Source: Chenopodium formosanum
Taxonomy: Eukaryota > Streptophyta > Magnoliopsida > Caryophyllales > Amaranthaceae
Direction: 5' to 3'
DNA: 64,000 bases
Assembly (NCBI GenBank): GCA_024500155.1
Contig: CM044867.1
Coordinates: 12,785,632 to 12,849,631, forward strand
In this document: positions 1 through 12,187 of the stretch, one piece after another
Numbering within the stretch: position 1 is the stretch's first letter
Layout: each line of letters begins with the position of its first letter
Program-made: the position numbers and the translations under genes
Notes under the pieces: generated by a model
The model's database searches: none
What the model was told of the DNA's origin: nothing
What the model saw: only the letters and a program-made list of their open reading frames with translations

Positions 1-698
1 GTGTTTAGTTCGGCAATTTTTCTTTTTTTTTTTTAAAAATGAGAATTGTTATGATCGAGATATAAAGAAATAATGCTCATTTTATTGATGGAAATGGTGA
101 ATAAGATAACAAAAATATCAAATTGTAGAAAGATGAAATCAAAACACTAAACTTAGGATGGGAAATCTATGCTAGACTTAAAAGGGCGGAAAGGAAAAAA
201 TCATGAAATCTTGCACGAGGTGCTCGTCGTGCGCTTTGTCTTCATTGCTGCTTGTCATTTTTTACCACCTGGAGGGACTGGAAGTTTGTTGGCATCAACA
301 AGATCCTGAATAGCATCCTTCAAATTCCATCATTGTTCGGTAGAGTGACCCCTTCCTTGATGGAACTTACAATGGGCATCAGGGTTCTATTTGGCGCTCC
401 TTTCTTCAGGTTTGGGCTATGGAAATGGCCCAATTGGTGTGATCAAGCCTTGTCCGTAAAGGCGATCAAAGGCCGCATCATAAGTCATTCCTAAAGGAGT
501 GTAGGTTCTCCTTTTCTTGGGCAATGGAGCATCAAGAGCTAATAATTCATTGAGATCAACTTGGCTTATATTGTTGGTAGTATTTTCCTGCTTAGAAGAC
601 GAAGAAGAAGGAAGGTCGTTCTTCTTGTTTTTCCAAGTGTTGTTATTGTTACTACCAGCAGTCTTTATTAGCTCGTCCTCGATATTGATGCCAATGTC

Positions 699-703
699 AT
701 ATA
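699..703. repeat. Target-site duplication of the copia element (left copy)
   Basis: ATATA at 699-703 is repeated at 10978-10982, immediately outside the TG...CA ends of the copia element. The uninterrupted site in copy B2 (about 56837-56841) has a single ATATA. Confidence 0.95.
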
Positions 704-2034
704 TGTTGGGGTTTGGTGAGTCCGACTCACCGCGGAAACAAACCCAAAAACAAGACCGCACTCGCAATAAATAAAACCATGAACATAATTAAATTAATCA
801 CAAGATTAAGTTAAGCTAATTACCCTTGACGCGTGCTTCGCTCCAAATGAGCTCTTACTTGAAAGCTTCAAGTCCCGCTCGCACGGAGACCTCCAACGAA
901 GTCCACCCGCACCAACAAAACCGACTAGGTCCAATGTCTTGGAGTTAGCAAGACCCGACCAACAAAACCCGAGTAATAATATTGAGTTCAAAGGTTTTCA
1001 CTAATTGTGATGCCTTTTTCAACTCTTACTCAAGCATCATTCCCAATGCCCATACATGGGTATTTATAGGAAATGATGGGAGTATCATTTGCTCTCCCAT
1101 CAATGTGGGATACTTTGATTTTTCCATTTTATTTTAAAGCTAAAATAAAATTAATAATCAAGCTAGTAATAAATCAACAAGTGGCAAGCTCATGTGAGTG
1201 GTTAGGTGAGGACCATTTGGAGAAGGGGGGGACCAAACTTGCTCCCCACTCCCTCTCCCATATTCGGCCAACACACTCAACACACACACATGCACCTCAA
1301 GCCACATGGCACCCACCCTTGGGCACCAAGGCAGCCAAGGTGGGCTGCAATGTGGTGCTGTCCGTGGCAGCCTACGCACAGCAGGCCCAGCAAGCCCCGC
1401 ACTTGCATGCGGGCTGCTGCTGCTGCTGGCCAGCATGCCCCGCATGCTAGTGCGGGCTGCTGCTGCTGGCCTTGTGCCTCGGCCAGCACTGCTAGGCAGC
1501 TAGCCACGCTGCTGCTAGCAGTTGCGGGCTGGCGTGCCTAGCATGCTAGCATGGGTGCGCTAGCACGCACCAGCCAGCCTAGGCTCGGCTTGGTGCGCAT
1601 GCTAGCCATCATGCTAGGCCATACGCCCTTAGCACTCGGTTTGCTAGGGCATTCCGATGCTAGGGGTATTTTGGTCTTTTGTTGATTTATTACTATTTCT
1701 CGTCTCGTCTTTCACTATTTTTCGACTCGACTTCCGACGCTCGGTTTCGACGCTCTAAGCTCGAATTTCCGACGTCTAAATAAATATTACTCGGTTGACT
1801 CATTAATTCCTTCCGGATTAATTCGTCGATTCGGTTTGTTGAATGCTTGGGTGTGACCCGAAGGGTTCAGTCAAGATTAAGCTGTAACATTAATTATCCA
1901 TTAATATTACTGATCGGAAGCGGCCTCCACCCAGGCATTCCGATCACTTGACCTTACTGAATATATTAGCTTTCTAATAATTCTGAACCCGCTAACGGAA
2001 TAGTACACTTGTTCGAAGGACACCATTCCTTTCA
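704..2034 (-). repeat. Copia 3' LTR
   Basis: On the plus strand it starts TGTTGGGG and ends CCTTTCA. A TATAAATA box on the minus strand lies at 1061-1068. A GC-rich segment (about 1300-1640) holds GCTGCTGCTG runs and GCATGC/GCTAGC palindromes. Compared with the other LTR I see one extra T near 717 and two substitutions (in GCTGCAATG and in ATCATGCTAGG). The long frames through the GC-rich segment have no recognisable domain and are not called as genes. Confidence 0.95.
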
Positions 2035-2046
2035 ATCTCCCACTTG
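2035..2046 (-). promoter_or_regulatory. Copia polypurine tract
   Basis: Read on the minus strand this is CAAGTGGGAGAT, directly abutting the 3' LTR. That is the usual plant copia PPT pattern and primes plus-strand DNA synthesis. Confidence 0.85.
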
Positions 2047-2924
2047 TCCTTCCGGACAAGTGCTCATTTTGTGTACAGCCCTTTCCTATGTCGCTTAATG
2101 TCTCTTCATGAACTATAAGGTAAGATTTATCTTGTCATCCTTATTACGTCCAGAAGTGTTTCCCGATTCCGAGTCCGACTGTCAATAAACAGATGATTTC
2201 TAAAATCCCTCCGAGCACGGCCATGCATTTTACAGTCTCGCTCTACGAGAGGCCTTGTATACAACAAAGACATCTTCCCTATTTTACTAGGGGGACATTC
2301 CCAGACTTGTAATGTAGCTCCTCTTACTGAGAGGACCTAGCCGCCCGAGTGTTGCCGTTATAATCCCCTATTACGGCAGACGTTTGACAACATCAAAGCG
2401 AACTAGTACTCAAACAAGAGAACTCCCACTACTCATGGTCGAGGAAATAGGTTCCGATAGCCATAATGAGAAGTATACTTATGACAAAAATTTTAAATTT
2501 CTTAAAGTATTCTCATAGGTCGATCCAGTATGGTTCTAAACCAATACCTGTGCAAATGATTTATGACAGTCATGTCCTCGTAGCACATGAAACGGTGCTA
2601 TAAATCAGACTACACACTAATCTCAAATGGTCATTAATCGTCCATCGTTTAAATGACCTTGATTAGGGATAATTTTCGATTATAATATTCAATGTTCACT
2701 TAATAGGTGTTTCCTTACCAAGACTGGTCTTGATACCCTATTTTGAATATTCTCAGAATCGAATGGACTCATTATTTAATCCTAAACCACAATTAAATAG
2801 CATAATGGAGTAATAAAATGTTGCATGAAATTTTATATTACTCCTAAACATGAATGGTTTTCCTTAGTGTCTTACATTAACTTTTCTCAAAATTAACTAA
2901 AAACACTAAACAAGGAAATCAAAG
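2047..2924 (-). other. Copia 3' noncoding region
   Basis: About 880 bp lie between the gag-pol stop and the PPT. I see no open frame of note and no domain. Confidence 0.7.
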
Positions 2925-5900
2925 CTAGTCTCCAACATGCTTGATTCCCATTGCCTCAACGTGCTTGTTGTGCTTCACTTGAGGCAAAGGTTTAGTAAGT
3001 GGATCGGCTACATTGTCATCCGTTCCAACTTTGCAAATTCTGATTTCACCCTCTGATTTCCATTCTCGAATCATGTGAAATCGCCGCTTGACATGTTTGA
3101 CCTTCTGATGTTCTCTAGGTTCTCTGGCCTGAGCAATAGCTCCATTGTTGTCACAATAGAGGGCTATTGGACCCTTTATAGAGGGTACAACATCAAGTTC
3201 GCCAACGAACTTACGAATCCAAACAGCCTCCTTAGCTGCTTCAGCAGCTGCCAAGTATTCGGCTTCAGTTGTAGAAACTGCAGTTGTACTCTGCTTTGCG
3301 CTCTTCCAACTAAACGCCCCTCCATTTAGACAGAACACATATCCAGATTGCGATTTGAAATCGTCTCTGTCTGTCTGGAAGCTTGCGTCGGTATAACCTT
3401 CCACAACCAAATCCTTTGTGCCACCATACACCAGGAATTTATCCTTGTTCCTTTTCAGGTACTTTAGGATATTTTTGGCCGCAGTCCAATGCGCCTCTCC
3501 TGGGTCTGATTGGTAACGGCTCGTAGCACTCAAGGCATACGACACATCTGGCCTAGTACATATCATGGCATACATGATAGATCCAATAAGCGAAGCATAT
3601 GGAATCTGATTCATTCTTACCCGCTCATCAGGTGTCTGTGGACACTGCTTCTTGCTTAGGGTTATGCCATGTGACATTGGCAGGTGACCTCTTTTGGCCT
3701 CCTCCATGCCAAATCGAGCAAGTACCTTATCAATATAAGTACTTTGAGTCAATCCAATCATCCTTTTCGATCTATCCCTATAGATCTTGATGCCTAGTAT
3801 GTACTGAGCCTCTCCCAAGTCTTTCATTGAGAAGCACTTTCCAAGCCAGGCCTTTACAGACTCTAACAACGGAATGCTGTTTCCAATGAGCAATATGTCA
3901 TCGACATATAAGACTAGGAAGGCGATGTTACTCCCACTGACCTTCTTGTAAACACAAGATTCATCTGGATTCTTGATAAAACCAAACTTACTGATGGCTT
4001 CATCGAAACACAGATTCCAACTTCTGCTTGCTTGCTTTAATCCATAAATGGACTTCTTAAGCTTACACACTTTCCCAGCATTGTTTTGGTCGACAAAACC
4101 TTCAGGCTGTGTCATATACACAGTTTCTTCCAAATAATTATTAAGGAAGGCGGTTTTAACGTCCATCTGCCATATTTCATAGTCGTAATATGCAGCAATT
4201 GCTAGGAGGATCCGAACGGATTTAAGCATTGCAACTGGTGAAAAGGTTTCATCGTAATCAATACCATGAACTTGTCTGTAACCTTTTGCCACCAATCTAG
4301 CTTTGTAAATGAATACATTTCCATCTTTGTCGGTTTTCAACTTGAAAATCCACTTACATCCGATCGGTATATAACCTTCGGGTAAGTCAACCAAGTCCCA
4401 GACTTGATTTTCAAACATGGAATCCATTTCAGATCTCATGGCCTCTTGCCATTTAGTAGAGTCGGTGCTTGCCATCGCTTGCTTGTAGGTTGCCGGTTCA
4501 TCTCCATCCATAATCAGGATGTCCTGATTCTCGGTTAATACTAAACCAAGATATCTATCAGGTTGAGATCTCGGCCTCAGAGACCTACGAAGGGTAATGG
4601 ATTGAGCATTTGCATTGTCGGTTCGACTTTGCACATTTTGATCATTTTGACCTGCGTCAACAGATGCTGTTTGAGCACTTTGACTGTCATTATGATTTTG
4701 TTGCTCATCCTCACGAACTTCGTCGAGTTCGATTTTCCTCCCACTTGTCATTTTGGAAAGGTGCTCCTTCTCCAAAAAGACACCATCGCGAGCAACAAAC
4801 ACTTTGTTCTTCGATTTGTTGTAGAAGTAATACCCTTTGGTTTCTTTTGGGTAGCCCACAAAGTAAACCTTGTCAGATTTGGGATGAAGTTTGTCAGAGA
4901 TCAATTTCTTGACATATGCTTCGCATCCCCATATCTTTAGAAAAGATAACCTAGGAGGTTTCTTCGTCCATAATTCATATGGAGTCTTTTCTACAGCTTT
5001 TGATGGAGCACGGTTCAGTGTTAGTGCCGCAGTTAGGAGTGCGTGTCCCCAGAAAGAGATAGGAAGATCACTAAGACCCATTGTTGATCGTACCATGTCT
5101 AACAAGGTCCGATTTCTCCTTTCGGATACTCCGTTCCATTGTGGAGTTCCTGGAGGTGTCAATTCTGAAAGTATACCTTTTTCTTTCAGATGGTCATCGA
5201 ATTCTTGGCTCAAGTATTCACCACCTCGATCCGATCGAAGGGCTTTGATTTTCTTGCCAAGTTGATTTTCAACTTCACTCTGAAATTCTTTGAACTTTTC
5301 AAATGATTCAGATTTGTGCGACATGAGGTAGACATAGCCATATCTACTATAGTCGTCTGTGAAAGTGATGAAATATCGATGTCCATTTCTTGTGGTTGAG
5401 CTCATTGGTCCACATACATCGGTATGTATAAGACCCAATAAGTCACTTGCCCTTTCTCCCAACTTGGAGAATGGCTGTTTAATCATCTTGCCTAATAAAC
5501 ATCCTTCGCAATTCTCAAACGATTCTAAATCGAAAGAGTCAAGAACACCTTCTTGTAGAAGTTTCTTGATGCGTTTGATGTTAATGTGGCCAAGACGACA
5601 ATGCCACAAGTAAGTCTGATTTGACTCCATGGTCTTAGCTCTTTTGGTATCATTATTCACATTATAAACTTGTTTGTCTAATGAAAGCACATAAAGACCA
5701 TTTTCAGAATGTGCAATACCATATAAAACATTATCGAGATAAAATGAACATTCTTTGTCCTTTACTCGAAATTCAAAACCTTTGGCGTCCAACGCCGAAA
5801 TTGAAATAATGTTTTTGGTAATGTTAGGAGCATAATAAACATTATCGAGTTCCAAAACTAGCCCGGTGGGCAAAGACAAACTGAGAGTTCCTACGGATAC

Positions 5901-6956
5901 GGCACCAATTCTGGCTCCATTGCCGACCTGGAGTTCAATCTCTCCCTTCTCTAGCCTTCTAGCGTTCCTTAGTCCCTGAGAATTGGAACAAAGGTGTGAG
6001 CCACATCCGGTATCTAATACCCATGATGTTAAGCTAGTGAAGTTAAAGTCTATAACGAATATACCTGATTCAGAAGCAACGGTTCCGTTCTTCTTATCCT
6101 CCTTGAACTTGAGGCAATCTCTCTTCCAATGTCCCTTCTTCTTACAGTAGAAACATTCGGAATCAGATTTAGAAGACGCTACCTTCTTATCCTTGGTAGC
6201 TTTAGACTTAGGCGGAAAAGTTTTCTTCTTACCTTTCCCCTTAAAGCCTTTCTTCTTCTTGCCCGAAAATTTGAACGGCTTGCCCTTTTTAATCATGAGC
6301 ATATCATGCTTTCCCTCATCCTTGAGCGTTTGCTCAGCTTGCTTCAACATACCATGAAGCTCGGTGAGGGTTTTCTCCATGCTGTGCATATTATAGTTCA
6401 TCTTGAACTGATCATAGCCTTTGTGCAGCGAGTGGAGAATGATGTCAATTGCCATATCGGTTGAATACCCCGCATCAAGCCTTCCCATGTTTTCAAACAA
6501 TCCAATCATTTTGAGTACATGTGGGATGACTGGCTCTCCTTTCTTGAGCTTGCTCTCAAGGATATGCCTGTGGGTTTCAAACCTTTCAGTTCGGGCCTGC
6601 TCTTGGAACATATTCTGCAATTCAGAAATGATCTCAAAAGCCGTCTCCTTTTCAAAAAATGTCTTTTGAAGCTCAGGAGACATTGTGGCCAACATAATAC
6701 ATTTGACATCTCGATTGGCACTTTGCCATCGATTTAGGGCTGCTTGAGTCACCTCCTCATTGGGAGTCTCGGGCATTTCCTCATCAAGGACATATTCCTT
6801 TTGCTCTTGCATGAGAACAATTCGCAAATTCCTTTGCCAATCAAGAAAATTTGGCCCACTCAATTTCTCCTTGTCGAGAATTGAGCGTAAGTTGTTCGAG
6901 TTATTTGAAGACATGATTCTACAATTGAAAGAATTTTGAAATGAAAAACCATTCAT
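2925..6956 (-). CDS. gag-pol: Copia Gag-Pol polyprotein
   Basis: One uninterrupted frame of 1343 codons. The likelier start is the second Met (residue 15, MSSNNSNNLRS), because copia Gags typically begin just before the EKLSGPNFLDW segment. Approximate order by residue: Gag 15-260; lysine-rich linker; zinc knuckle CFYCKKKGHWKRDC near 269; aspartic protease DTGCGSH near 314; pre-integrase zinc region (LWHCRLGH) near 450; integrase with catalytic D (HTDVCGP, ~512), D (RSDRGGEY, ~577) and E (WNGVSERR, ~613); RT with YVDDILL near 1018; RNase H with YTDAS near 1188 and YCDNNGAIA near 1268. All catalytic residues I can check are present. The encoded enzymes copy the element's RNA in virus-like particles and integrate the cDNA. 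Confidence 0.97.
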   Translation of the reverse strand: MNGFSFQNSFNCRIMSSNNSNNLRSILDKEKLSGPNFLDWQRNLRIVLMQEQKEYVLDEEMPETPNEEVTQAALNRWQSANRDVKCIMLATMSPELQKTFFEKETAFEIISELQNMFQEQARTERFETHRHILESKLKKGEPVIPHVLKMIGLFENMGRLDAGYSTDMAIDIILHSLHKGYDQFKMNYNMHSMEKTLTELHGMLKQAEQTLKDEGKHDMLMIKKGKPFKFSGKKKKGFKGKGKKKTFPPKSKATKDKKVASSKSDSECFYCKKKGHWKRDCLKFKEDKKNGTVASESGIFVIDFNFTSLTSWVLDTGCGSHLCSNSQGLRNARRLEKGEIELQVGNGARIGAVSVGTLSLSLPTGLVLELDNVYYAPNITKNIISISALDAKGFEFRVKDKECSFYLDNVLYGIAHSENGLYVLSLDKQVYNVNNDTKRAKTMESNQTYLWHCRLGHINIKRIKKLLQEGVLDSFDLESFENCEGCLLGKMIKQPFSKLGERASDLLGLIHTDVCGPMSSTTRNGHRYFITFTDDYSRYGYVYLMSHKSESFEKFKEFQSEVENQLGKKIKALRSDRGGEYLSQEFDDHLKEKGILSELTPPGTPQWNGVSERRNRTLLDMVRSTMGLSDLPISFWGHALLTAALTLNRAPSKAVEKTPYELWTKKPPRLSFLKIWGCEAYVKKLISDKLHPKSDKVYFVGYPKETKGYYFYNKSKNKVFVARDGVFLEKEHLSKMTSGRKIELDEVREDEQQNHNDSQSAQTASVDAGQNDQNVQSRTDNANAQSITLRRSLRPRSQPDRYLGLVLTENQDILIMDGDEPATYKQAMASTDSTKWQEAMRSEMDSMFENQVWDLVDLPEGYIPIGCKWIFKLKTDKDGNVFIYKARLVAKGYRQVHGIDYDETFSPVAMLKSVRILLAIAAYYDYEIWQMDVKTAFLNNYLEETVYMTQPEGFVDQNNAGKVCKLKKSIYGLKQASRSWNLCFDEAISKFGFIKNPDESCVYKKVSGSNIAFLVLYVDDILLIGNSIPLLESVKAWLGKCFSMKDLGEAQYILGIKIYRDRSKRMIGLTQSTYIDKVLARFGMEEAKRGHLPMSHGITLSKKQCPQTPDERVRMNQIPYASLIGSIMYAMICTRPDVSYALSATSRYQSDPGEAHWTAAKNILKYLKRNKDKFLVYGGTKDLVVEGYTDASFQTDRDDFKSQSGYVFCLNGGAFSWKSAKQSTTAVSTTEAEYLAAAEAAKEAVWIRKFVGELDVVPSIKGPIALYCDNNGAIAQAREPREHQKVKHVKRRFHMIREWKSEGEIRICKVGTDDNVADPLTKPLPQVKHNKHVEAMGIKHVGD

Positions 6957-9630
6957 TATACTTAAATAAGATTGAAATCATGCATTTTAATCAAACTTAT
7001 TTAAAACGTCTTATTCACACATTAAAGATTGTCCCCAATTTTGGTGAAAATAAGTCGATTCCAAGATCCAAAGAAACAAAGAGTGGTTAAGCATGCTTTG
7101 GCTTGTCTTAACACTCAATCTCCTAAGGTAAGCAACGCTTTGCTAATGGCTCCAAGCCACTCTTGGTTGAATAAATCGTCGCATCCCATGCTCTCTAAAC
7201 AATTTATTCACTTTGCCACGACATGTTAGGACTCCATCACTCATATCGTTGAGTATAACCAAAACCACTTGCTTACCTAGTATGCCTTACGTTCCTTGGA
7301 GAAGTAGTGATGCCTCGCTTTGGCGTAGCCCACCACTACCCTCGTTCGGTTGGTAAGTGTGTTTTGGAATGGCAAGTTTTACTCAATTTTAAGGGACCTA
7401 GGGTTTCTATGTTGGTTGATTTAAGTGAACTTAATTAATCATCTCAACATTCGAAATCCTAACCATGCATCTAACATATAATTCATATATATAAACATAA
7501 ATATATATCGAAAACATAAATAGAGATGCATTTGGCAACTAGCATGACCCCTTGAGATCTTCAAGTCTTCAAAAGGTCTTCTTTTGCAACTTTATGGCTT
7601 CGTCTTCTAAGAACCCCGTCTTCAAGACTTGACCAAATAATATAATTGCTAGTGACTACGATTAGGACTAATCTAAATATTAAGGTACAAAAATACTCAA
7701 CGGTTCGCAGACCGTATTTAGATTTACAAAAATACATCACGGATCACAGTCCGTATTTTCTATCCTAATCGGGCCCCACTAGTTGCCATTTCATAAAACC
7801 TGTGAGAGAATTTTACATTCCATTCATCCATTCACTATCTGTGAATGGCCCATGCATTTTACAATAATCAAACAAGTAACAATGCATAAAACCGCGCGCG
7901 AACTAGTAATTAATCTAGGTGGTTAATCCAATTAACACGCCTAATTAAACTAGTCAAAGTTGTTTTACCCGGTTAAGGTAATGACTAAGATACGCTCCCA
8001 CTAAATTCCGCATCCAAACTTAATTAATCCAATTAATTAAGTCGGTGAACCCAAATATTTGTCAAAATTAATTTTGCAAATGTCGCTCATAAACCCGAGG
8101 CCTAGCCTCCAAAATTTTAATTAAATAAACAAAATAATTAAAATAAGTAAAACGACAAGTTAAGCAAAATTACGTATTCCATAATGTCTAAGTGCCTAGC
8201 ACTAAGACTTGGAACCCAAAAATTACCCTTATTTACTTTTTAAGCAATGCTAAAATTAACCTTAAAAATAGCATCGACTTAATAACCCGGGGTTATTATG
8301 CTAATTATTGAATCGTACATACCGTACAACAAGCTTGTAGCATAACCATCGGCACCCCGCTACACCAAGCATGCCCATGGGCTGCTTGTGCTCGCACACG
8401 CCACGCCCAGCCAAGCCAAGCGTGGCAGCAAGCACAGCGCGCACAGCACAAGGTTGCTGCTGCGCCATGCTGCTGCTCGCAGCTGGCTGGTGCGGGGTGT
8501 GGCTGGCAGCGAGCAGCAGCCCACGCCAATCCTCGCACACACAGCACCACGCACCAAGGCACGAGGCACCCAGTAGCCTCGGCAGCCACATATGGGTTGC
8601 GTGAGCAGCCCAGCTGGCCGAGAGCTAGCTCGGGGCTCTTAGGCCTCGTGTTGCGTGCTAATGCTTCGAAATTTATCGAATTTTGCGTGTGACATTATAA
8701 ATTAATTCTAAATTAATTTTAGAATCAATTATTTTGAGGAAAAATGAAAAATAACAAGTCCAACTTAAATAATTCATCCAAAGCAATTAACCAAATTTAT
8801 TACCAAGAATCATTCTTTAATAAAATTGGTCTAACTTGGTGTAACAAAATAATTAGGGCATTTCTCACTATTAATTTAATCACTTTAAATTAATCTTGAG
8901 ATTTTGACAAAATAAAAGGGAGTTGGAAAAATGAACATAAGTTCAATAAAGACTCCAACTTTAATACTTGTGACTTCATGAAAAATTATATCTTCCAATA
9001 TGAAGATAAACCAATTTCTATCACAAGTTTTAAACTTTATGATTCCAATCAACTAAAAAATGATTAAATCAACAAAGTTTAACCAAAAATCATGGAATTT
9101 AGTAACTCAAAGTTTCAATAACTTATCATAAGTAAAGATTGAATCTTTAATACTTGGAAGCATCAAAGAACAACTATTTCACACTCAATGCAATTAATTT
9201 GCAATTATGTGAAAAATAAAACCAAACTTTCAAGCACCAATTACTACCAAGTAATCATGCTTAAAGTGGTCTAAGATTGCATATAAAATAAGGAAAGAAC
9301 CATATACATAACCACCATAAATATGCAATCAATTTTCAAGGTTAGAAAGACTTAAAATTTTTCGTCAAAACGAAAAAACCCTCGAAAAATGCATTTATGT
9401 TCGTTTTTTGGCTAAAAACTGAGCCCTACAAGGGTAAAACCATTTCCAGAACACCTTTTCCACCCAAAATTCACTATTTTTGGGTCGAAATCTGAGTTCG
9501 GGGCTGAAGATAGCTCAAATACGAGGTTAAAAATACAAAAAACGAGTTACTAATATAATTAGCAACTTAAACCAGAAAAATAAGCCATAATAACACCTTG
9601 AAAATATCATGATTTTAAAAATAAACGAGC
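6957..9630 (-). other. Copia long 5' leader
   Basis: The 2.7-kb sequence between primer site and gag-pol is AT-rich and shows no coding domain. A GC-rich island (about 8340-8660) with GCAGC/GCTGC runs and CACGCC clusters interrupts it. In composition this island resembles the GC-rich block of the LTR, but it is not a simple copy of it. Long frames across the island come from its composition. Confidence 0.7.
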
Positions 9631-9647
9631 GAGGCTCCGATACCGCT
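9631..9647 (-). promoter_or_regulatory. Copia primer-binding site (tRNA-iMet type)
   Basis: On the minus strand GCGGTATCGGAGCCTCG follows the 5' LTR directly. GGTATCGGAGCC matches the standard plant copia site GGTATCAGAGCC with one difference, so initiator Met-tRNA is the likely primer. Confidence 0.8.
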
Positions 9648-10977
9648 GTTGGGGTTTGGTGAGTCCGACTCACCGCGGAAACAAACCCAAAAACAAGACC
9701 GCACTCGCAATAAATAAAACCATGAACATAATTAAATTAATCACAAGATTAAGTTAAGCTAATTACCCTTGACGCGTGCTTCGCTCCAAATGAGCTCTTA
9801 CTTGAAAGCTTCAAGTCCCGCTCGCACGGAGACCTCCAACGAAGTCCACCCGCACCAACAAAACCGACTAGGTCCAATGTCTTGGAGTTAGCAAGACCCG
9901 ACCAACAAAACCCGAGTAATAATATTGAGTTCAAAGGTTTTCACTAATTGTGATGCCTTTTTCAACTCTTACTCAAGCATCATTCCCAATGCCCATACAT
10001 GGGTATTTATAGGAAATGATGGGAGTATCATTTGCTCTCCCATCAATGTGGGATACTTTGATTTTTCCATTTTATTTTAAAGCTAAAATAAAATTAATAA
10101 TCAAGCTAGTAATAAATCAACAAGTGGCAAGCTCATGTGAGTGGTTAGGTGAGGACCATTTGGAGAAGGGGGGGACCAAACTTGCTCCCCACTCCCTCTC
10201 CCATATTCGGCCAACACACTCAACACACACACATGCACCTCAAGCCACATGGCACCCACCCTTGGGCACCAAGGCAGCCAAGGTGGGCTGCCATGTGGTG
10301 CTGTCCGTGGCAGCCTACGCACAGCAGGCCCAGCAAGCCCCGCACTTGCATGCGGGCTGCTGCTGCTGCTGGCCAGCATGCCCCGCATGCTAGTGCGGGC
10401 TGCTGCTGCTGGCCTTGTGCCTCGGCCAGCACTGCTAGGCAGCTAGCCACGCTGCTGCTAGCAGTTGCGGGCTGGCGTGCCTAGCATGCTAGCATGGGTG
10501 CGCTAGCACGCACCAGCCAGCCTAGGCTCGGCTTGGTGCGCATGCTAGCCACCATGCTAGGCCATACGCCCTTAGCACTCGGTTTGCTAGGGCATTCCGA
10601 TGCTAGGGGTATTTTGGTCTTTTGTTGATTTATTACTATTTCTCGTCTCGTCTTTCACTATTTTTCGACTCGACTTCCGACGCTCGGTTTCGACGCTCTA
10701 AGCTCGAATTTCCGACGTCTAAATAAATATTACTCGGTTGACTCATTAATTCCTTCCGGATTAATTCGTCGATTCGGTTTGTTGAATGCTTGGGTGTGAC
10801 CCGAAGGGTTCAGTCAAGATTAAGCTGTAACATTAATTATCCATTAATATTACTGATCGGAAGCGGCCTCCACCCAGGCATTCCGATCACTTGACCTTAC
10901 TGAATATATTAGCTTTCTAATAATTCTGAACCCGCTAACGGAATAGTACACTTGTTCGAAGGACACCATTCCTTTCA
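9648..10977 (-). repeat. Copia 5' LTR
   Basis: This 1330-bp LTR is nearly identical to the one at 704-2034. A TATAAATA box on the minus strand at 10004-10011 is the likely core promoter for the gag-pol transcript. Confidence 0.95.
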
Positions 10978-12126
10978 ATATACAGCTTCAAAAGTGTTCC
11001 ACGGAAGAAATTTGAGATGTTGCTTGTACTTGTGAGTCAGATTTTGGATGAAGAGGCGAATCATCTCTTTTTCTTTGGGAGGATCTACCAAGAGTGCAGT
11101 TGTTTCCCTCCACCTATTCAGGTAAGCAGTGAAGCCTTCATTCGCTTTCTGTTTGAGAATTGAGAGTTCACGTTCAGAAGTTTTACTTTGAATGTTACAC
11201 TTGTAACGGTTCATAAAACTGTCGGTGACATCTTGCCAAGTCGGAGTACATTTGGCATCTAGGGAATAAAACCATTGTTGGCAAGCATGTTCTAAGGAGA
11301 GAGGGAACACTGTAGGGAAGAGTGTTACGTCCAATCCCTTAAGAGCCATGGTTGCAGAAAAAACCTTCAAATGAAACATCGGGTTATCAGTAGGCTTGAA
11401 CTTGGGAATGTCAGCGGTCGAAAATTTCTCGGGAAGCCTATCCCTTATGTTCATAGAAGTGGCAGGTTGCTCGACATAGGTAAACTCTTCAGAGATCTTA
11501 CTCATCTGTTCTCTGATCTTGTCTATTGCAGCTACAGTGGCATTGCTTTGATTGTTTTGCTCTACTGTGAGAACCCTGGTAGTGAGTGCTTCCATCATAG
11601 TAGACAACCTTTCGATGGCCTGGTTCATGTTCTCCATATCTTCCTTAGTGGCCATTGTTTGAAAATAAATGGGAGATGGATTCTGTGGGGATGCTTGTGG
11701 TGGTTTTCTTGTACGCCTCTTAGGTATAAGAGGTTGGTGAGGTAGCGACTCAAACCGTAACAGTCTTCCCCTGCTTCTTGACCAAGTGCTGTGAAATGAA
11801 ATAAAATCACTTAATTGTTTGACTCATTGCTCAAGATAGGAAAGGAAGGAAAAAGACATTTGAAAACAGGTGAGAAAACTCCACTCATTTTTTATTATGA
11901 CGGAAAAGGGTGCATGAACCTAGTATACGATCATAAACGACATGGTGCACGACTCAAGTCGGAACATAAAGAAAGTGTGTGGACTATACTTGACTCGTAA
12001 GTGACTAAGTGATGTTATAAGACTCGTGGTATGATCGTACGGCCAGACATGTGAACAGTAACCAAAATGACTCATGCGAGGACACGAAAAACTTGACTGA
12101 CGGCTTTTTTTTTTTAAAAAAAACCA

Positions 12127-12149
12127 CCGTGTACTGTACCGTGACACGG

Positions 12150-12187
<38 letters not shown>

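Larger units (their letters stand above)
704..10977 (-). mobile_element. Intact Ty1/copia LTR retrotransposon, 10.3 kb
   Basis: The element is complete, in reverse orientation, with LTRs of 1331 and 1330 bp that I find differing at only about three positions. It has TG...CA ends, a 5-bp TSD, an initiator-Met-type primer site, a polypurine tract and one uninterrupted 1343-codon polyprotein. Order from right to left: 5' LTR, primer site, a 2.7-kb leader, gag-pol, a 0.9-kb 3' noncoding region, PPT and 3' LTR. Copia is indicated because integrase precedes RT in the polyprotein. The near-identity of the LTRs indicates a very recent insertion, and nothing visible rules out activity. I did not assign a copia sublineage. 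Confidence 0.95.
255..11655 (-). pseudogene. gag: B1 gag, split by copia insertion and carrying a nonsense codon
   Basis: The N-terminal 226 codons lie at 10978-11655 and the C-terminal part at 255-703. The 10.3-kb copia element lies between them. The N-terminal part begins MATKEDMENMN and holds the retrotransposon Gag core, including YKCNIQSKTSERELSILKQK. The C-terminal part holds YDIGINIEDEL, TYTPLGMTYDAAFDRL and a CX2HX4HX4C zinc knuckle. A TAG at 417-419 (minus strand) lies just upstream of the knuckle, where copy B2 has a sense codon. The gene was therefore damaged independently of the copia insertion, although the order of the two events is unknown. Intact homologue: 56394-57515. Confidence 0.9.

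Noticed and set aside
1073..1541. Overlapping frames on both strands in the copia LTR (repeated at 10016-10484)
   Set aside because: They lie wholly inside an LTR, follow GC-rich runs, and show no domain; both strands are open because of composition.
8301..8604. Five overlapping frames in the copia leader
   Set aside because: Cys/Ala-rich translations on both strands of a GC-rich island, with no family resemblance.
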